NCBI GenBank assembly: GCA_001950395.1
Contig: BDLO01000001.1
Span: 1,463,979-1,527,978 of the forward strand
Reading direction: 5' to 3'
DNA from: Coriobacteriaceae bacterium EMTCatB1
GTDB lineage: Bacteria; Actinomycetota; Coriobacteriia; Anaerosomatales; Anaerosomataceae
Length of the DNA stretch: 64,000 nucleotides
In this document: positions 40,644 to 48,453 of the stretch, in pieces
Layout: every line of letters starts with the position of its first letter
Position numbering within the stretch: position 1 is the first letter of the stretch
The notes under the pieces: generated by a model
Told to the model about the DNA's origin: nothing
Seen by the model: only the letters and a program-made list of their open reading frames with translations
Databases searched by the model: none
Program-made: the position numbers and the translations under genes

Positions 40644-42625
40644 GCCGAGACACCCCCTCGACTACGTGCCTCGAGGGCTTTGCGCGCGCTCTCGACGACT
40701 TCCGTGAAGTGGCCCCGCTTGATGAGCGCCTTGCGATCGGCGATGCGCTTGAGCACTGCGTCGCTTTCGGGGTCTGGTGAGCGCGAGAGCGCGAAGATGA
40801 TCTCCCGGCAGACCTGGAAGTCCTTGCCGTCGCAATCGAGCTCGTCGAAGAGCTCTGCAAGCGCCGACGCCGCACCGGGCGCGTTCGTCTTGCCGAGGGC
40901 ACGGACGGCTGCGGCTCTCACCTCTGGTGCGACGTCCTTGGCGAGGGAGCGCAGGAGCGGCAACACGAGCGGAGCCCCGACTGCTCCGAGGCGTCGCGCC
41001 ACCTCCTGGCGCGTCTGGGCGTCGGCTCGCGAGACCAGCGCTTCGATCGCCGCGCGAGCGCGCGGGTCGTCGCCGGATCGGGCGAGCAGCACCGCGAGGG
41101 GCCCCGCCTCGAACCATTGCGCCGAGGGAGCCAGCGCGATGGCGACATCGACGATTCGCTTGCCGAGCACGAGCTCTGCCGCAACGAGCGCTTCGGGATC
41201 ACGGGAAGCGAGCGCCGCGCGCACGAACTCTGCCGACGCGCTCGGAGTAGCCGACGCCAGCAGCGACTTCGCTTCGGTCGCAAGGCGCCCGTCGTCTACC
41301 ACGGCATGCAGCAGCGCCTCCATCGGACGAGCGCTCGTGGCGCGGGCCATCGCCTCGCTTATGCGGCTCGAGAGCTCCGGCCACGGCAGATCCGCCCGAC
41401 TCTCCCGACTGGAAAGCTGTTGGAGCACGGTGCGCGCGAGGTCGAGGCGCCGCGTTTCGATGAGCGTGGGCACCGTTGAGGCGAGACCGTCGAGCGTTTT
41501 GCAATACATCCCGAAATCGGTCTGCCGGTCGAGCAAGTCCAGCATCAGGTGCACTGCGCGCTCCGAGCCGGTCGTTGCGGCCGTGGCGATGTCGCGCCGC
41601 ATGCCGTCGAGAGCCGAGGCCGCTTCCTCGGCGCGCAGCGCTGCCTCCCGATAGCCGGCCTCGCGGTCGACAAGCGGGACCTCCGGCTCTGGACGCATGC
41701 GCACCTCGAGCATGTGCTCCATCAGTCCGATCTCGGAAGGGCTTCTGCCGAGCGCTGCCAGCATCGGCTTCAAGTCGGCGAGCACAGTCCCGAGGCGCTC
41801 CGCAAGGGGGAGCCGTGCGAGCGTGTTCGACAGTGTCAGCATGTTCGCGCTGTGCGAGCCGTTCGCGAGCGCCTCGGCGATGCCTCCCGCGTCGAGAAGC
41901 CGGAGCGCAGATGCGAAGAGGGCCGAGGGGCCGTCGTCGCGCACCGCGGCCGAAAGGAGCGCGTCCTTGGCGTCCTGCGACAGACCTCCGAAGACGCGCG
42001 CCAGCGTGCCCGCAAGAGCCGCCGGACCATCGGGACCGGCGGCGTCCGCGAGAGCCGCAAGCCCCTCAGCGAGCGCGCCAGGGTCCTTTGCGCTCATGGA
42101 TTCCAGCCACGAGGAGATGGCTCCGGCATCACCGGCCATCGTGGCGAGGAAGTCGTCCGGACGGTCGCCGGCGTCTACCGAGCGCCGATCGACGACCGTG
42201 ATCGCGACTTCGGAGACGCGGATGCCTTCGACGCCCGATCGCTCCAAGACGGCAGCCAGACCGCCCTCGGCTTTGACATCTTGCGGGTCTGTCAGAGCTG
42301 ATACGAGGAAGGCGGTGACGTCTCGTTCCGAGATCTCGGGAGTAAGAGCGATCTCCGCGATGCCGTGGGACGCGAGGAGTTCCGCCACGTCGAGCGCACC
42401 GAGCGCCGAGTCAGTGCCCGAAAGCGTCAGGCCGTCGCGCCCGACGACAAGGGGGAGCACAGACAGCCCGCTCTCTCGAAGCGCGCTCACGACCGCCTCT
42501 GAGGCCGAGCGAGCAGACTGCTGCGGGATAGGAGACGCAGGCGGGTAGAGGCGCGCGGTCTTGAGCGCGGTCGACAGTGCTCGCACCGCGTGCTCGAACG
42601 CCGGTGAGCGCTCGGACGCCGCCAT
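40640..42625 (-). CDS. HEAT-repeat-like protein paired with HD-GYP (module A)
   Basis: This 661-residue, Ala/Leu-rich alpha-helical protein shows no membrane segment or catalytic motif. The N-terminal domain at about 10-112 (KTARLYPPASPIP, VVGRDGLTLSG, IALTPEISERDVTAFLVSAL) matches the start of its HD-GYP partner and of module B. The remainder is long helical pairs. Near the C-terminus they read as HEAT repeats (SLAKDVAPEVRAAAVRALGKTNAPGAASAL), with a helical end in KALEARSRGGVSA. GGAGGG precedes ATG 42625. The stop overlaps the HD-GYP start by ATGA, so the two are co-translated. A scaffold for, or regulator of, the phosphodiesterase is the simplest inference. Confidence 0.82.
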   Translation of the reverse strand: MAASERSPAFEHAVRALSTALKTARLYPPASPIPQQSARSASEAVVSALRESGLSVLPLVVGRDGLTLSGTDSALGALDVAELLASHGIAEIALTPEISERDVTAFLVSALTDPQDVKAEGGLAAVLERSGVEGIRVSEVAITVVDRRSVDAGDRPDDFLATMAGDAGAISSWLESMSAKDPGALAEGLAALADAAGPDGPAALAGTLARVFGGLSQDAKDALLSAAVRDDGPSALFASALRLLDAGGIAEALANGSHSANMLTLSNTLARLPLAERLGTVLADLKPMLAALGRSPSEIGLMEHMLEVRMRPEPEVPLVDREAGYREAALRAEEAASALDGMRRDIATAATTGSERAVHLMLDLLDRQTDFGMYCKTLDGLASTVPTLIETRRLDLARTVLQQLSSRESRADLPWPELSSRISEAMARATSARPMEALLHAVVDDGRLATEAKSLLASATPSASAEFVRAALASRDPEALVAAELVLGKRIVDVAIALAPSAQWFEAGPLAVLLARSGDDPRARAAIEALVSRADAQTRQEVARRLGAVGAPLVLPLLRSLAKDVAPEVRAAAVRALGKTNAPGAASALAELFDELDCDGKDFQVCREIIFALSRSPDPESDAVLKRIADRKALIKRGHFTEVVESARKALEARSRGGVSA

Positions 42626-42730
42626 GCTCCCTCCGTGTTTCCAGACGCTGCCATTGTGTCCGAACGACACGACGCCGTCCAGAGCAGCGCGCCGGTTAGG
42701 GCCGGTCGTCGTTACGGTACTCTTATCGGC

Positions 42731-44113
42731 ATGGACGAATACCTTGCTCAAGCCCTTATCGTGCTCGTGTTGATCGCTGCGAACGGCCTGTTCGCGGCAG
42801 CCGAAATCGCCCTCGTGAGCGCGCGCCGATCAGCGCTCAAGGCAGAAGCCGAGCAGGGATCGCGGCGCGCGGCATCCGTGCTCAAGGTGGCCGAGGACCC
42901 GTCGCGATTCCTGGCGGCCATCCAGGCAGGCATCACGCTCATCGGGTTCGGCGCTTCTGCGGTGGCGACGGCCTCGCTTGCGATGCCGCTCGCACAATGG
43001 CTGCGCGCGGTTGGTCCCGAGTGGGTCGCGCGCATCTCAAGCGGGCTGGCGGTCCTCCTTGTGACGCTCGCCGTGTCGTACCTCACGCTTGTCTTCGGAG
43101 AGCTCGCCCCGAAGCGCGTCGGCCTGCACCGCGCGGAGGCCGTGGCCAAGACGGTCGCTGGGCCGATCGCGGTGCTTCAAGCGGTGATGGCGCCGCTGGT
43201 GTGGCTGCTCGCGCGGAGCACCGACGTCGTGGCCTCGGTGCTCGGAGTCCCGCGCGGAGCGGTGCGGCCGGGCGTGACTGAGGAAGAGATCAAGCTTCTC
43301 GTGACAGAGCAGGGGACGCTGCTCGACGAGGAGAAGCGCATGATCCACGGGATCCTGGCTCTTGGAGACACCGTGGCGCGTGAGGTCATGGTGCCTCGCG
43401 TCGACGTGGCGATGCTCCCGGGCGAGACTTCCGTGGAGGACGCGGTCGCGGCGTTCAGACGCACGGGCTTCTCCCGCATGCCCGTCCATCGAGGCGATCC
43501 CGACTCCATCGCGGGCGTGCTGCTGCTCAAAGACCTCATACCAGAGCTGGCGCGCGGCGAGCGGAAGCGCCGTGTCGAGGAGATAGCACGACCAGCCATG
43601 TTCGTGCCCGAGACCAAGCCGATCCTAGCGCTGCTCTCAGAGATGCGGTCCGCGCACACGCACCTTGCCATCGTCGTCGACGAGTACGGCGGCACCTCTG
43701 GCATCGTCACCATCGAGGACATCGTCGAAGAGATCGTGGGAGAGATCGCCGACGAGTTCGATCGGGATCGGCGGTACGTCGTACAGGTTCGGGAAGGGGA
43801 GTGGCTCGTCGACGCACAGCTGCCCGTCTCGGACGCCCGCGAGATGCTCGGGATCGACTTGCCAGAGTCCGACGAGTATGACACGGTGGCCGGGTGGGTC
43901 CTCGCGGAGATGGGCCGCATTCCTGCGCCGGGCGAGACGATCGCAGGCCCGGGGTTCGTGGCGCGGGTCGAGGCGATGCGCCGGCGGCGGATCGCGCGTC
44001 TGAGGATCGCGCTGTTCGAGGACGGAGATAGCGGAGGCCGAGCGAGTGCGTCCGGCGATCAGGCCGACGAGCCGGCGGAGGGAGGCCCGTATGGAGGGCA
44101 AGCTGTACCGTAG
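42731..44113 (+). CDS. CNNM/CorC-HlyC family membrane protein
   Basis: This 460-residue protein has the standard three-part layout. The DUF21/CNNM transmembrane domain spans about 1-195 with ANGLFAAAEIALVSARRSALKAEAEQG. A CBS pair lies at about 215-335 (VMVPRVDVAMLPGETSVEDAV ... HLAIVVDEYGGTSGIVTIEDIVEEIVGEI). The CorC_HlyC domain is at about 345-430. Such proteins are linked to Mg or other divalent cation export and efflux. The C-terminal 30 residues are Gly/Ala/Glu rich and overlap the next gene by 23 bp. The start at 42731 has no strong Shine-Dalgarno. It is divergent from module A. Confidence 0.93.
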   Translation: MDEYLAQALIVLVLIAANGLFAAAEIALVSARRSALKAEAEQGSRRAASVLKVAEDPSRFLAAIQAGITLIGFGASAVATASLAMPLAQWLRAVGPEWVARISSGLAVLLVTLAVSYLTLVFGELAPKRVGLHRAEAVAKTVAGPIAVLQAVMAPLVWLLARSTDVVASVLGVPRGAVRPGVTEEEIKLLVTEQGTLLDEEKRMIHGILALGDTVAREVMVPRVDVAMLPGETSVEDAVAAFRRTGFSRMPVHRGDPDSIAGVLLLKDLIPELARGERKRRVEEIARPAMFVPETKPILALLSEMRSAHTHLAIVVDEYGGTSGIVTIEDIVEEIVGEIADEFDRDRRYVVQVREGEWLVDAQLPVSDAREMLGIDLPESDEYDTVAGWVLAEMGRIPAPGETIAGPGFVARVEAMRRRRIARLRIALFEDGDSGGRASASGDQADEPAEGGPYGGQAVP

Positions 44114-44582
44114 CAGGTCGGACCGGATGATCGCGGGGGTGTGCGGCGGGCTCGCCGAGCACTCCGGGTGGGATCCGGTGCTGGTCCGCCTGGCCGCCGT
44201 CGGGCTGCTGCTCGTGACGAACGGCGGCATCGCGTTGGCGTACCTCGTCATGGCGGTCATCGTGCCCGAGGCCCCGGTGGATGCCGCCTCTGGTCCTTCG
44301 CCGGCGGGAGCCGCAAGCGAGAGTCCATCAGCGACGGCGGCGTCGGAGGAGGTGCCGGCCTCTGTGGTCCGTGAAGGAGCTGCGACCGCGCCAGCGCCGG
44401 CGCAGTCTACGACGCCGCAGCGCTCGCACAGTCGCGGCGCCGTGTGGGTGGGTGCGCTCCTCGTCGTGCTCGGAGCCGCGCTCATCGTCGAGCGCTTCGC
44501 GAACGTGGACCTGTGGCGCTTCTGGCCGGTGCTGCTGATCGCGCTCGGCCTGAGGATGATCGTGAGGGGGGTACGGTCGTGA
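44091..44582 (+). CDS. PspC-domain membrane protein with LiaF-like C-terminal helices
   Basis: This 163-residue protein starts with a PspC domain (LYRSRSDRMIAGVCGGLAEHSGWDPVLVRLAAVGLLLVTNGG, then AYLVMAVIVPEAP). A Pro/Ala/Ser linker at about 65-110 follows. It ends in a two-helix LiaI/LiaF-like segment (VWVGALLVVLGAALIVERFANVDLWRFWPVLLIALGLRMIV). PspC proteins sense or transmit envelope stress. GGAGGGAGG precedes the ATG. The gene overlaps its upstream neighbour by 23 bp and its downstream one by GTGA, so the membrane-stress genes form one unit. Confidence 0.9.
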   Translation: MEGKLYRSRSDRMIAGVCGGLAEHSGWDPVLVRLAAVGLLLVTNGGIALAYLVMAVIVPEAPVDAASGPSPAGAASESPSATAASEEVPASVVREGAATAPAPAQSTTPQRSHSRGAVWVGALLVVLGAALIVERFANVDLWRFWPVLLIALGLRMIVRGVRS

Positions 44583-45469
44583 TCCGGGTCAAGCGTGCAA
44601 TCGAAGGGCTCACCGTCGTTGCGCTCGGGTGCATCCTGCTTGCGAACACGCTCGGCGTGCTCTCGTGGGAGGTCTGGGCGAGCGTGTTCGCGCTGTGGCC
44701 ACTGCTCATCGTGGCGCTGGGCCTCGACATCGTGGGGAGAGGGCTCGGACGAGACGGCATACGCGTCGCCGCAAGCCTCGTCGTGTTCGGGGGCCTCGTC
44801 TACGCGGCCGTCGTGACGGCGGCAGGCGGCGGCGTTCTGCCCCCCGAGCGCACTCCATCGGGCGCAGTCGAGGAGTTCGCGTTCCGCGAGCCGGCCTCGT
44901 CCTCCATCATGCGAGGGATTGCTGTCGTCCGGGGCGGGGCCGGCCGGGTGACGGTGCGGGCCGGCGACGCGCTCGCCAGCGCCTCGGGCCGCTCGCCGTT
45001 CGTGCCCGTCTTCGACGTCGCTCGGGACGACGGCGTCGCGCGGGTCGAAGCCTCCCTCGGCTCTCACCCGTGGGTCTGGGCCGGCCGGGCGCCGGACGCA
45101 GAGCTCGAAGTCGCGCTCAGCCGCGATGTGCCGTGGGACCTCGCGATAGAGGCCGGTGCGGGACAGCTCGTGGCGGATTTCCAGGACCTGCGTCTCTCGA
45201 AGGTTCGGATCGACACGGGCGTGTCCGAGTCGACGGTGATGTTCGGAGAGCCGGACGGTGCGGTTCCCGTCGAGATCAACGCGGGGGTCTCGTCGCTCAC
45301 GCTCCGCTTCCCGAAGACGTCGTCGTTCACCGTGGCCATCGAGGGCGCGCTTGCGTCTTCCGAGGGCGAAGGCGTGACGGGGCCCGACGGCTCCGATGGG
45401 GCGAAGACGTATCGGCACGGAGACCCCTCGCACGCGACCGTTACGACGTCGCTCTCAAGGCCGGGGTGA
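44579..45469 (+). CDS. LiaF-like cell-envelope stress protein with probable C-terminal frameshift
   Basis: This 296-residue open frame has two N-terminal helices (about 8-30 and 36-55, LWPLLIVALGLDIVGRGLG), one more at about 60-80, and an extracytoplasmic beta-helical LiaF-like domain. That domain carries repeating patterns such as AIEAGAGQLVADFQDLRLSKVRIDTG and VEINAGVSSLTLRFP. The expected last strand, RYDVALKAGVSSVKIELY, is encoded in another frame ending at 45495. One base therefore seems to be missing, probably in the C-run of GACCCCTCG around 45420-45426. This could be a sequencing error or a real truncation of about 20 residues. The start overlaps the PspC gene by GTGA. Confidence 0.8.
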   Translation: MIRVKRAIEGLTVVALGCILLANTLGVLSWEVWASVFALWPLLIVALGLDIVGRGLGRDGIRVAASLVVFGGLVYAAVVTAAGGGVLPPERTPSGAVEEFAFREPASSSIMRGIAVVRGGAGRVTVRAGDALASASGRSPFVPVFDVARDDGVARVEASLGSHPWVWAGRAPDAELEVALSRDVPWDLAIEAGAGQLVADFQDLRLSKVRIDTGVSESTVMFGEPDGAVPVEINAGVSSLTLRFPKTSSFTVAIEGALASSEGEGVTGPDGSDGAKTYRHGDPSHATVTTSLSRPG

Positions 45470-45508
45470 GCAGCGTGAAGATCGAACTCTACTGAGCGAG
45501 GTGGTCAC

Positions 45509-45955
45509 ATGGCTGAGCAGCAGCGGTCGCGGCAAGACGCCCTGGTGGTGATCGGGGCCCTCGTCATCGCGGCAGGCGTGTGGGTGTTCGCCGAGCGGAC
45601 GGGGCTCGTGCCCGAGGTCGTGCGCGTGTGGTGGAAGGCATTGTGGGCCGCACGAAGCGCGCTCGCGCTCGTCGTCATCGGCGCGTTGCTCATCGTGGCT
45701 GCCTCCCGAGACGCCCGGCCGCACGTCCCGCCGGCGGGAACGCCGCTGTATCGCTCGCGCTCCGACCGGTGGGTCGCAGGGGTGCTTGGCGGCGTTTCGC
45801 GGTACTTCTCCGTCGACCCCACGCTCGTGCGGCTCGCGTTCTTGGCGTTCGCCGTGTTCGTGAACGGCGGCGGCGCGCTCGTCGCGTACCTGGTGATGGC
45901 GCTGGTCGTGCCCGAAGAGCCCGAGCCGGGCGAGTCGGCCGGCAGCCACGCGTGA
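45509..45955 (+). CDS. PspC-domain membrane protein
   Basis: This 148-residue protein has two N-terminal helices (about 11-28 and 45-63) and then a PspC domain at about 75-140 (LYRSRSDRWVAGVLGGVSRYFSVDPTLVRLAFLAF ... AYLVMALVVPEEP). It is the second PspC copy in 1.5 kb. The domain order is reversed relative to the first copy, with the TM pair first and PspC second. This suggests duplication with rearrangement. It is probably part of the same membrane-stress cluster. Confidence 0.9.
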   Translation: MAEQQRSRQDALVVIGALVIAAGVWVFAERTGLVPEVVRVWWKALWAARSALALVVIGALLIVAASRDARPHVPPAGTPLYRSRSDRWVAGVLGGVSRYFSVDPTLVRLAFLAFAVFVNGGGALVAYLVMALVVPEEPEPGESAGSHA

Positions 45956-45969
45956 CGCTGGAGGCGGCG

Positions 45970-46890
45970 ATGGCCGGTCGCGCCACCGTGCCGGGCGAGA
46001 TCGTCGACGCGCACGTCCACCTCTTCGCACGCGGGCTGTTCGAGGAGCAAGCCGAGCGCGGTCGCGCCCTCCCGCCGGCCTTGGCGCGCGCTCTTGAAAC
46101 GGGCCGTCTCGGGCGAAGGGGCGAGCCGCTCCCGGACTTGCCTCCAGAGGAGATGGCGGCGTGGTACGAGCGTCGTCTGGACGAGGCCGGCATCGCGAAG
46201 GCCGTCGTGATGTCCGTGGTCGAAGACTCGGAGTACACGCGGCGTTTTGTGCGCGCAGCCGAAGGACGCCTGTACGCTCTGACGACGCTCGACCCGACGC
46301 GTCCGGACGCTGCCGAGCTTCTCGAGCGAGAGATCGAGGCGGGCTTCCGGGGCGTCAAGCTGTTGCCGGTGAATCGGCGCTTCTACCTCTCTGACCCAGC
46401 CTGCCGCCCGTTCTTCGAGAAGGCGGCCGAGCTCGGCTGCCCGATGACCGTCCACTACGGCGTCACGGTCGGGCCGTCAGGCGACTTGCGCTATGCGGAT
46501 CCGACGGATCTCTCGCCCGTGGCTCGAGACTTCCCAGAGATCACGTTCGTCATAGCCCACTTCGGGGCGGGGTACCTGTCGGAGACGCTTCGGCTCGCGT
46601 ACCAGTGCGACAACGTGTGCGTGGACTCGTCCGGCACGAACAACTGGATCGACTACGACCCGCACGGCTACACGCTCGCGCAGGTGTTCGAACGGGCGCT
46701 GCTCGCTCTCGGCCCCGAACGCGTCCTATTCGGCACGGATTCTGGGACGACGGCGCCGTATCGCCACTGGATCGCCTATCAGCAGCGCAGGATCCTCGAA
46801 GAGATCGGGCTCGGCGAGCGGGAACGCGACCTTATACTTCGCGGCAACGCGGTGCGCATCTTCCGGCTGGACGAGGAGGGCGCGTCATGA
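45970..46890 (+). CDS. Amidohydrolase (TIM-barrel metal-dependent hydrolase)
   Basis: This 306-residue amidohydrolase-2-type enzyme has the HxH metal motif in DAHVHLF near 13-19, further His in TVHYG near 163 and FVIAHFGAG near 197, and the late Asp in LFGTDSG near 257. Residues RGVKLLPVNR match the family's 'GfrGvKl' strand. The substrate is unknown; decarboxylases and hydrolases both occur in this family. ATG 45970 has GGAGG 5 bases upstream, while an in-frame GTG overlapping the previous stop has no ribosome site. It overlaps the methyltransferase gene by ATGA. Confidence 0.87.
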   Translation: MAGRATVPGEIVDAHVHLFARGLFEEQAERGRALPPALARALETGRLGRRGEPLPDLPPEEMAAWYERRLDEAGIAKAVVMSVVEDSEYTRRFVRAAEGRLYALTTLDPTRPDAAELLEREIEAGFRGVKLLPVNRRFYLSDPACRPFFEKAAELGCPMTVHYGVTVGPSGDLRYADPTDLSPVARDFPEITFVIAHFGAGYLSETLRLAYQCDNVCVDSSGTNNWIDYDPHGYTLAQVFERALLALGPERVLFGTDSGTTAPYRHWIAYQQRRILEEIGLGERERDLILRGNAVRIFRLDEEGAS

Positions 46891-47705
46891 GCGGGCGCGG
46901 GCGGGCGGACGACTACGACGTGCTCGTCGACTGGGACAAGCGGCTGCGTCGGGAAGGGCCGTTCTTCCGCACGCTGTTCGAGCGGCACGGCGTGCGCTCT
47001 GTGGCCGACGTGGGGGCAGGAAGCGGCAGGCACGCGGCGCTGTTCGCCTCGTGGGGGCTTGAAGTCTGGGCGATCGATCCGTCCGACGAGATGCTCGAGC
47101 GCGCGCGCGAGCACGCCAAGCGCGAGGGCGTGGACGTCCGTGTCGTCAGCGGTGCGTTCGGCGAGGTGAGCGCCGTGCTCGACGGGCCCGTCGACGCCGT
47201 CACGTGCACGGGAAACGCCTTGCCGCACGTGGACGGGATCGAGGGGCTGAGGCAGGCTCTCGGCGACTTCCACCGAGCATTGCGGCCCGACGGGCTTGTC
47301 GTCCTCCACCTCTTGAACCACCACAGGATCCTCTCGAAGGGCGTGCGGACGGTCCCGGCCGTGTTCCGAGAGACAGACGATGGCGACGCCTTCTACCTGC
47401 GCGTGATGGACGCCGACCGCGCCGCTTCCCGGCTGTACTTCGACTTCGTCACGGTTGTCCGCAGTCCTCGCGCCCGGGAGTCCCTCACGCCAGAGGCGTG
47501 GGCAGCGTCTGTCGCGGAGGACCCCACGGGGGGATGGCGCCTGACGTGCCGAAGATCGGTGCACGCGCTTCTGCCGTACGACACGTTGCTGCGGGAGCTG
47601 GATTCCGCGGGCTTCCGCGACGTCGAGCTCTTCGGCGCCCACGACTTCACGCCGCTTCGTCCGGAGGAGGACGAGAGCGTCATCGTCGTCGCGCTCAGGG
47701 CATGA
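46887..47705 (+). CDS. Class I SAM-dependent methyltransferase
   Basis: This 272-residue enzyme has motif I VADVGAGSGRHAALFASWG near 38-56, then VWAIDPSDEML (motif II acidic residue) and VDAVTCTGNALPHV near motif IV. The post-motif lid FHRALRPDGLVVLHLLNHHRIL is characteristic of small-molecule methyltransferases of the UbiE/glycine-sarcosine type. The C-terminal part contains a beta-rich insertion. The substrate is unknown. It is coupled to the amidohydrolase by ATGA with GAGGAGGG upstream. Its 3' end overlaps the convergent maf gene by 11 bp. Confidence 0.9.
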   Translation: MSGRGRADDYDVLVDWDKRLRREGPFFRTLFERHGVRSVADVGAGSGRHAALFASWGLEVWAIDPSDEMLERAREHAKREGVDVRVVSGAFGEVSAVLDGPVDAVTCTGNALPHVDGIEGLRQALGDFHRALRPDGLVVLHLLNHHRILSKGVRTVPAVFRETDDGDAFYLRVMDADRAASRLYFDFVTVVRSPRARESLTPEAWAASVAEDPTGGWRLTCRRSVHALLPYDTLLRELDSAGFRDVELFGAHDFTPLRPEEDESVIVVALRA

Positions 47706-48378
47706 TGCCGCAGACGCGCGGTCCCAGCGTGCAGGCCCTGCCGAGCGCAGCGTCGCAGCGCGCCACGGGGGGCGTGAGCCCAGGAAGGCGAGCGAGGCGT
47801 CCCGAGGCGAGCTCCGCGTAGAGGTGGCAGAGCGGCAGCCCCGCGACGTTCTGGAAGCACTCGTCGTCGGTCACGCGCGCGAGGTGGTGCTCGATGTTGT
47901 AGGCGCCGGCGCAGCCGAGGTGCTCGCCCCGCGCGATCCACTGCTCGACTTCGTCCGGTGTGAGCGTGCGCATCTCGACGTCGGTCGTGACGGCGAACGA
48001 GTGCGCGAGCGCGCCTCCTACAGCGATGGCCACGCCTGTCACTACCTGGTGATGTCGGCCGGAGAGCGAGAAGAGCATGCTCCGAGCCTCGTCGTCGGAG
48101 GCCGGCTTGCCCATGAGCGCGCCGTCCAGGACGACGACGGTGTCGAACCCGAGCACGACCTCGTCGGCCTCCGCGTGCCGCGCTCCTGAGAGGGCCTTGG
48201 ACGCCGCAAGATGCGTCGCAAGGTCCTCCGGCGAGAGAGGAAGGTCCAGCGGCTCGTCGACGTCCGTCGGGCGCACCACGAACGGCACGCCGAGCCACTC
48301 GATGAGGCGTTGCCGCCGCGGAGATGCGGAAGCGAGGACGACGCGAGCGTGTTTGGCAGCGGTGGCCATGCGGCGCAT
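47695..48378 (-). CDS. maf: Maf-family nucleotide pyrophosphatase
   Basis: This 227-residue Maf/HAM1-type protein hydrolyses non-canonical or regulatory NTPs in its family. Motifs are LASASPRRQRLIEWLG near 15-30, the catalytic Asp in VVLGFDTVVV near 77, GKPASDDEA near 90 and the Thr in VVTGVAI. The segment after the core (CAGAYNIEHHLARVTDDECFQNVAGLPLCHLY) departs from the usual AGxYxIxG..F pattern. The tail is extended and Cys-containing (VARCDAALGRACTLGPRVCG), so a non-standard specificity or metal site is possible. An ATG at 48369 is an equally plausible start. Confidence 0.85.
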   Translation of the reverse strand: MRRMATAAKHARVVLASASPRRQRLIEWLGVPFVVRPTDVDEPLDLPLSPEDLATHLAASKALSGARHAEADEVVLGFDTVVVLDGALMGKPASDDEARSMLFSLSGRHHQVVTGVAIAVGGALAHSFAVTTDVEMRTLTPDEVEQWIARGEHLGCAGAYNIEHHLARVTDDECFQNVAGLPLCHLYAELASGRLARLPGLTPPVARCDAALGRACTLGPRVCGIMP

Positions 48379-48453
48379 GATAGCACCGGAGGGACGGACA
48401 GGGCATAATCAGAGCGGCGCTACGGACACACAGAGGGGACGAGAGGCGAGGTC

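Noticed and set aside
45467-45481. TGA codons near the end of the LiaF-like gene read as selenocysteine
   Set aside because: No Cys is expected at this place in the family, no SECIS-like hairpin is seen, and a simple one-base frameshift restores the known C-terminal pattern.
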